Part shown: positions 7,128 through 10,519 of the stretch, piece after piece
Layout: every line of letters begins with the position of its first letter
How positions within the stretch are numbered: position 1 is the stretch's first letter
Assembly: GCA_052033505.1 (NCBI GenBank)
Contig: JBPOJN010000062.1
Location: 1-10,519, forward strand
DNA from: JBPOJN01 sp052033505
GTDB taxonomy: Bacteria; UBA10199; JACPAL01; GCA-016699445
DNA length: 10,519 nucleotides
Direction: 5' to 3'
The notes under the pieces: model-generated
What the model was told of the DNA's origin: nothing
What the model saw: the letters and a program-made list of their open reading frames with translations, nothing else
Database searches by the model: none
Translations under genes and position numbers: made by a program

Positions 7128-7514
7128 TTAGGAAGGAATCTCAAATCCCAGCAGCTCCATTTTATTTTTTACCATATCGGGAGTGAAGGGCTTCATGAGG
7201 TATTCGCTCACGCCCTGGCCCAGGGCCTCTTCGACGTCTCCCATGTCGGTTTTTCCCGTCACCATCAGAAGGGGGAGGTCTTTTAAGTCCGGCTTCTCCC
7301 GGACCGCGTGCGTGAATTCCATGCCGTTCATGACCGGCGTTTTCCAGTCGACGAAAACGACGTCGAATTTTTCGCCTTTTTCCCCTAGATCTAAAAGGAT
7401 ATCTAAGCCTTCTTTACAATTCTCGGCGGTCACGCACGTCACCTGAATGCTTTCGAGAATATCGGAGATCAGATCCCGTATTCCCTCTTCGTCGTCGATA
7501 ATGAGCGCTCTCAT
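7128..7514 (-). CDS. CheY-like single-domain response regulator (second of three)
   Basis: A 128-residue receiver only, with no output domain. Acidic pair Asp7/Asp8 (ALIIDDEE), phospho-acceptor Asp56 (FVDWKTPVMNG), Thr86 (MVTGKT), Tyr105 and Lys108 (EYLMKPF) are all present. The acceptor loop reads DWKTP instead of the DWNMP of the other two single receivers. The start at 7514 is chosen over an upstream in-frame possibility at 7610 because it gives the standard MRALIIDD beginning and has a strong GGAGG (7520-7524) 5 bases in front. The 7610 reading would overlap cheR by some 85 bp and add an unrelated 32-residue leader. The gene sits between cheR and the two hybrid kinases and may be a phosphotransfer partner of either module. 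Compared with the receiver at 2218-2580, it is closer to the one at 9536-9925, including the C-terminal KLELMG/KMELLG segment. Confidence 0.88.
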   Translation of the reverse strand: MRALIIDDEEGIRDLISDILESIQVTCVTAENCKEGLDILLDLGEKGEKFDVVFVDWKTPVMNGMEFTHAVREKPDLKDLPLLMVTGKTDMGDVEEALGQGVSEYLMKPFTPDMVKNKMELLGFEIPS

Positions 7515-7519
7515 GATCC

Positions 7520-7524
7520 CCTCC
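7520..7524 (-). promoter_or_regulatory. Strong Shine-Dalgarno sequence that fixes the receiver start at 7514
   Basis: On the minus strand AAGGAGGGGATC precedes ATG 7514, with GGAGG 5 bases from the start codon. The cheR stop codon (7525-7527) abuts this site, so the ribosome finishing cheR can reinitiate here. Confidence 0.75.
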
Positions 7525-8346
7525 TTAGGGTTTAATGCGGTAACAGGCCGCCTTGTCGAACGTGACACGTTCGAAATTGTCGTCCAGGTTGAGCGTGGTT
7601 TCCGCTCCACCTAGAAAAAGGTAGCCGTCCTTTTTTAAAGTTCCTCTGACTTTTCCCAAAATAGATTTCTTGGTCTCGACATCGAAATAGATCAGGACGT
7701 TTCGCATGAAGATCAGATCCATCGAGGGGAGGAGAGGCCATGTGTTCATGAGGTTGATGTTTTTCAATTCGAGCATTTTTCGAAGTTCGGATTTGACTTG
7801 CCAGTTGGCGCCTTGTTTTTCGAAATATTTGACCAAGTAGGGTGCGGGCAGGCCGCGGTTGACGTCGGCCTGGGTGTAGACGCCTTCTTCGCAGCGTTTG
7901 AGCATGGTGGGAGAGATGTCGCTTCCCAGAAAACGTATTTTCCAAGTGTTTGTCTCTGGGAAATGTTCCCGGAGAATCATCGCGATCGTATACATTTCCT
8001 GACCGCTGGAGGCGGCGGCGCACCAGATATTGAGAGCTTTTTCGGTGGCGCGTTTTTGGATCAGTTCGGGGAAGACGTGCTTTTTCAGGGAATCGAACGG
8101 ATGGATGTCACGAAAAAAGAAGGTTTCGTTCGTGGTCATTGCGTCCACGACCTTGTCATGGAGAATTCCCAGAGGTGTGGATTTCAGCCGTGCGGTTAGA
8201 GCCTCTAAAGACTCGAAGCCTTCGCTGCGGGCGAGCGGGAGCAGTCGCGATTCGACCAAGTATTCTTTGCCCGGTTCGATGACGATGGCGGATTGCTCTT
8301 TGAGCATTTTTTTCAAGTAATCGAAATCCGCCGGAGTGATGTTCAT
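7525..8346 (-). CDS. cheR: Chemotaxis protein methyltransferase CheR
   Basis: CheR methylates glutamates on the receptor's cytoplasmic helices using S-adenosylmethionine, raising kinase output during adaptation. The 273-residue length fits. An N-terminal helical domain (~1-70) is followed by TTNETFFFRD (71-80), the SAM-binding IWCAAASSGQE (107-117), GSDIS (141-145), RNVLIYFD (215-222) and GYLFLGGAET (241-250). The beta-subdomain region around KYFEKQGANWQVKSEL (173-188) appears shorter than in E. coli CheR, consistent with a methyltransferase that does not depend on a receptor C-terminal pentapeptide. The MCP fragment in this window has no such pentapeptide. The ATG overlaps the cheB stop as ATGA and lacks a good Shine-Dalgarno sequence, so translation is probably coupled to cheB. 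Confidence 0.95.
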   Translation of the reverse strand: MNITPADFDYLKKMLKEQSAIVIEPGKEYLVESRLLPLARSEGFESLEALTARLKSTPLGILHDKVVDAMTTNETFFFRDIHPFDSLKKHVFPELIQKRATEKALNIWCAAASSGQEMYTIAMILREHFPETNTWKIRFLGSDISPTMLKRCEEGVYTQADVNRGLPAPYLVKYFEKQGANWQVKSELRKMLELKNINLMNTWPLLPSMDLIFMRNVLIYFDVETKKSILGKVRGTLKKDGYLFLGGAETTLNLDDNFERVTFDKAACYRIKP

Positions 8347-9443
8347 AGCGCCAGCTTTCGGGTTGTTTCTCTTCCTTGAAAAACCATCGCCGTGATTTTA
8401 TCGGCGATGCGCGAGAGGGGTAGAACTTGGTCGGCCAGTCCAGCTTCGACGATAAAGCGCGGCATTCCCCACACGACGCTGCTGGCTTCGTCCTGAGCCA
8501 GGATTCTTCCTCCCGTCCGGTGAATCTCTTCGCAACCGCGCAGGCCGTCTTTTCCCATGCCGGTCAGGACGACGGCTAAGACATGTGGACCGAAAATTTT
8601 GGAGGCCGATACGAACAGCGGATCGACGGAGGGCCGGCAGGAGTTTTCGGGAGCTTCTTCATTGAGATCGATTTGGACGTTCACGATGTTTCCCTTCAGG
8701 ACCATGTGAAATCCTCCGGGAGCGATCCAGGCCTGTCCCGGTTTTAGGATGTCTCCTGTGGCTCCTTCTTTGACGGGAATGGCCGACTGGGAGGAGAGAC
8801 GTTCGGCCAGGACTTTCGTGAAAAAAGCGGGCATGTGTTGGACGACGACGATGGGGACGGGGAAATTTTCGGGAAATTTTGAAAAAACTTCCGCCAGGGC
8901 GTTCGGACCGCCGGTGGAGACGCCGATCGCCACGATATCGATTTTTGAGAAGGCCCGTTCGGGAGCAGGTTTTAGAGGGGAGATGATGGATTTTTCTCCC
9001 AGGCCGGAGAGCAGCCCCTTGCTGCGACCACCGAAATAGCGGACTTTTTGCAAGATCTGCTCTCGGATTATTTCCTTGCCGGCATTCAGCCCGGAGGCTT
9101 CGTTGGTGGGCTTTGCTACATAATCCGTGGCACCTAAGCCTAAGGCTTCGAGGGTTTCGATGCCGCCTTTTTGGGTCAGAGAGCTGAACATGATGACCGG
9201 CACGGTTTTGTTACTGCGGCGGATTTCGGTTAAGGCCTCCAGCCCTGTCATTTCGGGCATTTCAATATCCATGGTGACGAGGTCCGGTTTCAGTTCTTCG
9301 AATTTGGCCAGTCCTATTTTGCCATTGGGTGCCGTGCCGACGACTTCGATGCTGGGGTCGGACGCGAAAATATCGGTGAGAATATGGCGTACGACCGCCG
9401 AGTCATCGACGACGAGAACGCGAATTTTAGAAGCATCGGCCAT
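8343..9443 (-). CDS. cheB: Chemotaxis methylesterase/glutamine deamidase CheB
   Basis: CheB removes methyl groups from receptor glutamates and deamidates glutamines when phosphorylated. It has an N-terminal receiver with Asp13/Asp14 (VVDDSAVVR), acceptor Asp59 (TMDIEMP), Ser87 and Lys111 (YVAKP). A variable linker (~125-165) is followed by the catalytic domain. The serine-hydrolase triad is visible as Ser176 (GVSTGGP), His203 (VVQHMP) and Asp299 (GMGKDG). Further family segments are PVKEGATGD, WIAPGGFHM and SCRPSVDPLF. The 366 residues are normal for the family and all key residues are present. The ATG at 9443 is preceded by GGAAG (9450-9454) at 6 bases. It is 92 bp downstream of the first cheY, the widest gap in the run. 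Confidence 0.96.
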   Translation of the reverse strand: MADASKIRVLVVDDSAVVRHILTDIFASDPSIEVVGTAPNGKIGLAKFEELKPDLVTMDIEMPEMTGLEALTEIRRSNKTVPVIMFSSLTQKGGIETLEALGLGATDYVAKPTNEASGLNAGKEIIREQILQKVRYFGGRSKGLLSGLGEKSIISPLKPAPERAFSKIDIVAIGVSTGGPNALAEVFSKFPENFPVPIVVVQHMPAFFTKVLAERLSSQSAIPVKEGATGDILKPGQAWIAPGGFHMVLKGNIVNVQIDLNEEAPENSCRPSVDPLFVSASKIFGPHVLAVVLTGMGKDGLRGCEEIHRTGGRILAQDEASSVVWGMPRFIVEAGLADQVLPLSRIADKITAMVFQGRETTRKLAL

Positions 9444-9462
9444 AAATATCTTCCACCTCGCG

Positions 9463-9475
9463 CCGGCAAAGCCGG
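9463..9475. repeat. Small GC-rich hairpin next to the cheB ribosome-binding site
   Basis: CCGGC (9463-9467) and GCCGG (9471-9475) pair around an AAA loop. On the minus strand the hairpin ends 3-4 bases before the GAGGTGGAAG ribosome-binding region of cheB, so it could affect access to it. It is short and may be chance. Confidence 0.35.
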
Positions 9476-9490
9476 ATGCTTCGGTTCAAG

Positions 9491-9518
9491 TTGGGGGCGA
9501 ATCCCGATTCTCCCCCAA
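9491..9518. promoter_or_regulatory. Strong inverted repeat in the cheY-cheB gap
   Basis: TTGGGGG (9491-9497) pairs with CCCCCAA (9512-9518). Inside, after one mismatch (C9498/T9511), GAATC (9499-9503) pairs with GATTC (9506-9510) around CC. No T-run follows on the minus strand, so a simple terminator is unlikely. It may be an RNA stem that partly terminates transcription or protects the 3' end of the mcp-cheY message, or a protein-binding dyad. No convincing -35/-10 pair was seen in the gap. Confidence 0.5.
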
Positions 9519-9535
9519 CCCCCCATCGGGTGATA

Positions 9536-9925
9536 TCAAACTGTTGGCTCGGGTGCCGGAGGTAAAAGTCCCATCAACTCCAGTTTTCCTAAGATGACAT
9601 CCTTCGTGAACGGTTTCATGACGTATTCGTTCGCGCCCGCCACCATGGCCCTTGCCATGTTGTCCATTTCGGTTTCGGTGGTGACCATCATGATCCACAT
9701 ATCTTGAAACTCGGGGACGGCACGGATGGCTTTGATGAATTCCAGTCCGTTCATGACGGGCATGTTCCAATCAACTAGGGCCAGATCGAGTGGGCCCGTT
9801 TCATGAAGTTTATCAAAACCTTCTTTGCCGTTTCCGGCCTCGACGATTTCGCAGCCAAGCTCTTTTAGGATCCTCCCTAAAACGACGCGCATGGTTTTTG
9901 AATCGTCGATGATGATGGCTTTCAT
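9536..9925 (-). CDS. cheY: Chemotaxis response regulator CheY (first of three)
   Basis: A single receiver domain of 129 residues. It shows Asp7/Asp8 (AIIIDDSKTMR), acceptor Asp52 (LVDWNMPVMNG), Thr82 (MVTTET), Tyr101 and Lys104 (NEYVMKPFTKD), so acid pocket, acceptor, switch Thr/Tyr and Lys are complete as in motor-binding CheY. A short PPAPEPTV tail follows the last helix. The ATG at 9925 has GAGG (9933-9936) 7 bases upstream, overlapping the stop of the MCP gene. Being next to mcp and cheB, and having the most canonical switch residues, it is the best candidate in the window for the flagellar-motor CheY; a phosphate-sink role cannot be excluded. Confidence 0.9.
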   Translation of the reverse strand: MKAIIIDDSKTMRVVLGRILKELGCEIVEAGNGKEGFDKLHETGPLDLALVDWNMPVMNGLEFIKAIRAVPEFQDMWIMMVTTETEMDNMARAMVAGANEYVMKPFTKDVILGKLELMGLLPPAPEPTV

Positions 9926-9934
9926 AACATGTCC

Positions 9935-10519
9935 TCAGTGTAAGGCTTGTGGTCCGGTTCCATGAACCAGTTTTTCCAGCTCCCGTGAAAGTACGGGCAA
10001 TTCTTCGGCGACTTTATGAGTTTCATTCGCACCCATCGATGTTTCCTGGGCGGATTGGGCGACCTGAGAAATGCTCTGCGCGATCTCGGAGCTGCCGCGC
10101 GCGGCTTCGGTGATGTTGCGTCCGATTTCGTTGGTGGTGGCGGTCTGCTCTTCGACAGCGCTGGCGATGGTGCCCTGGATGTTATTGATCTGCGCGATGA
10201 TCGAGCCGATCTGCCCGATCGCTTCGACGGCACCCGCTGAATCGGTCTGAATGGCGCCGATCTTGCGGCTGATTTCTTCGGTAGCCTTTGCGGTTTCTTT
10301 GGCGAGTTCCTTCACTTCGTTCGCGACGACGGCGAAACCTTTGCCCGCTTCGCCAGCCCTGGCAGCTTCAATCGTTGCATTCAAGGCTAAGAGATTCGTT
10401 TGTTCGGCGATGGAGGTAATGACTTTAATGACTTTACCGATCTCGGCGCTGGAGTCTCCGAGCTTGGAGATGTTGGCGTTGGTGGTCTCGGCGACCTTGA
10501 CTGCGCTTCCGGCGACCCG
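9935..10519 (-). CDS. Methyl-accepting chemotaxis protein, C-terminal signalling part (5' truncated at window edge)
   Basis: 194 residues continue in frame to the window edge, so the sensor, membrane and HAMP parts are missing. The fragment holds the conserved hairpin tip of MCPs, which contacts CheA and CheW: SIAEQTNLLALNATIEAARA (res 36-55), then GEAGKGFAVVANEVKELA (56-73). The returning helix bundle contains ASAVEEQTAT (119-128), a perfect match to the methylation consensus, with Glu123/Glu124 as likely substrates of the CheR and CheB encoded downstream. The protein ends in GTGPQALH and lacks the NWETF-type pentapeptide used by some receptors to tether CheR and CheB. Its stop is 9 bp before the first cheY, so the two are probably co-transcribed. 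Whether it is a membrane or a soluble receptor cannot be told here. Confidence 0.95.
   Translation of the reverse strand, partial: RVAGSAVKVAETTNANISKLGDSSAEIGKVIKVITSIAEQTNLLALNATIEAARAGEAGKGFAVVANEVKELAKETAKATEEISRKIGAIQTDSAGAVEAIGQIGSIIAQINNIQGTIASAVEEQTATTNEIGRNITEAARGSSEIAQSISQVAQSAQETSMGANETHKVAEELPVLSRELEKLVHGTGPQALH

Noticed and set aside
7515..7610. N-terminal extension of the second CheY-like protein inside cheR
   Set aside because: The extension is Arg/Thr-rich and unlike a receiver, and a strong GGAGG sits just before ATG 7514.
9503..9524. G-quadruplex on the minus strand
   Set aside because: Only three separated G-runs are present and they overlap the arms of a stable hairpin, so a standard four-tract structure is not supported; kept only as part of the dyad observation.
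9444..9535. Internal promoter for cheB
   Set aside because: A TTGAAC-like element is present on the minus strand but no -10 hexamer at suitable spacing, nor a sigma-54 GG/GC pair, could be found.
9127..9597. 156-codon open frame on the + strand opposite cheB
   Set aside because: It is antisense to the CheB receiver, runs across the intergenic gap, and has a Ser/Pro-rich sequence with no motifs.

Overview
This window looks like part of a motile, chemotactic Gram-negative bacterium of roughly balanced base composition. A DusC-type dihydrouridine synthase, CheX-type phosphatases and hybrid histidine kinases with periplasmic CHASE sensors point to a proteobacterial or deltaproteobacterial/Bdellovibrionota-like environmental lineage. 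The phylum cannot be fixed from the sequence alone and this is a low-confidence inference. No mobile element, CRISPR array, rRNA or tRNA gene was seen.

Layout. At the left edge (2-121, + strand) is the lysine-rich tail of a truncated gene. A long inverted repeat (155-195) lies between it and a convergent block. Everything else reads on the minus strand, so transcription runs from right to left: mcp C-terminal half (10519-9935, cut by the window edge), a CheY-like receiver (9925-9536), cheB (9443-8343), cheR (8346-7525), a second CheY-like receiver (7514-7128), a CHASE hybrid histidine kinase (7116-4846), a CHASE4-HAMP hybrid histidine kinase (4849-2612), a third CheY-like receiver (2580-2218), a CheX-like phosphatase (2221-1739), a second, more divergent CheX-like protein (1729-1247), and a DusC-like tRNA-dihydrouridine synthase (1232-189). 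Gaps are tiny. Three junctions are ATGA overlaps (cheB/cheR, kinase/kinase, cheY/cheX). The one notable gap is 92 bp between the first cheY and cheB, and it holds a strong inverted repeat.

How it may work. CheR and CheB set the methylation state of the receptor. The receptor would normally control CheA, but neither cheA nor cheW is inside the window; they may lie upstream, beyond position 10519. The two hybrid kinases add separate periplasmic inputs. Their cytoplasmic cores (HisKA, HATPase_c, REC) are clear paralogues of each other, while their sensors are unrelated. Three stand-alone receivers could take phosphate from CheA or from the kinases. The two CheX-like proteins carry the ExxN phosphatase signature and probably remove phosphate from CheY-type receivers. 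The window holds six receiver domains in all (three single, one in CheB, two in the hybrid kinases). The most interesting hypothesis is a chemosensory operon that merges an MCP/CheR/CheB adaptation module with two membrane hybrid kinases and a paired-CheX shut-off module; this is inference from gene order.
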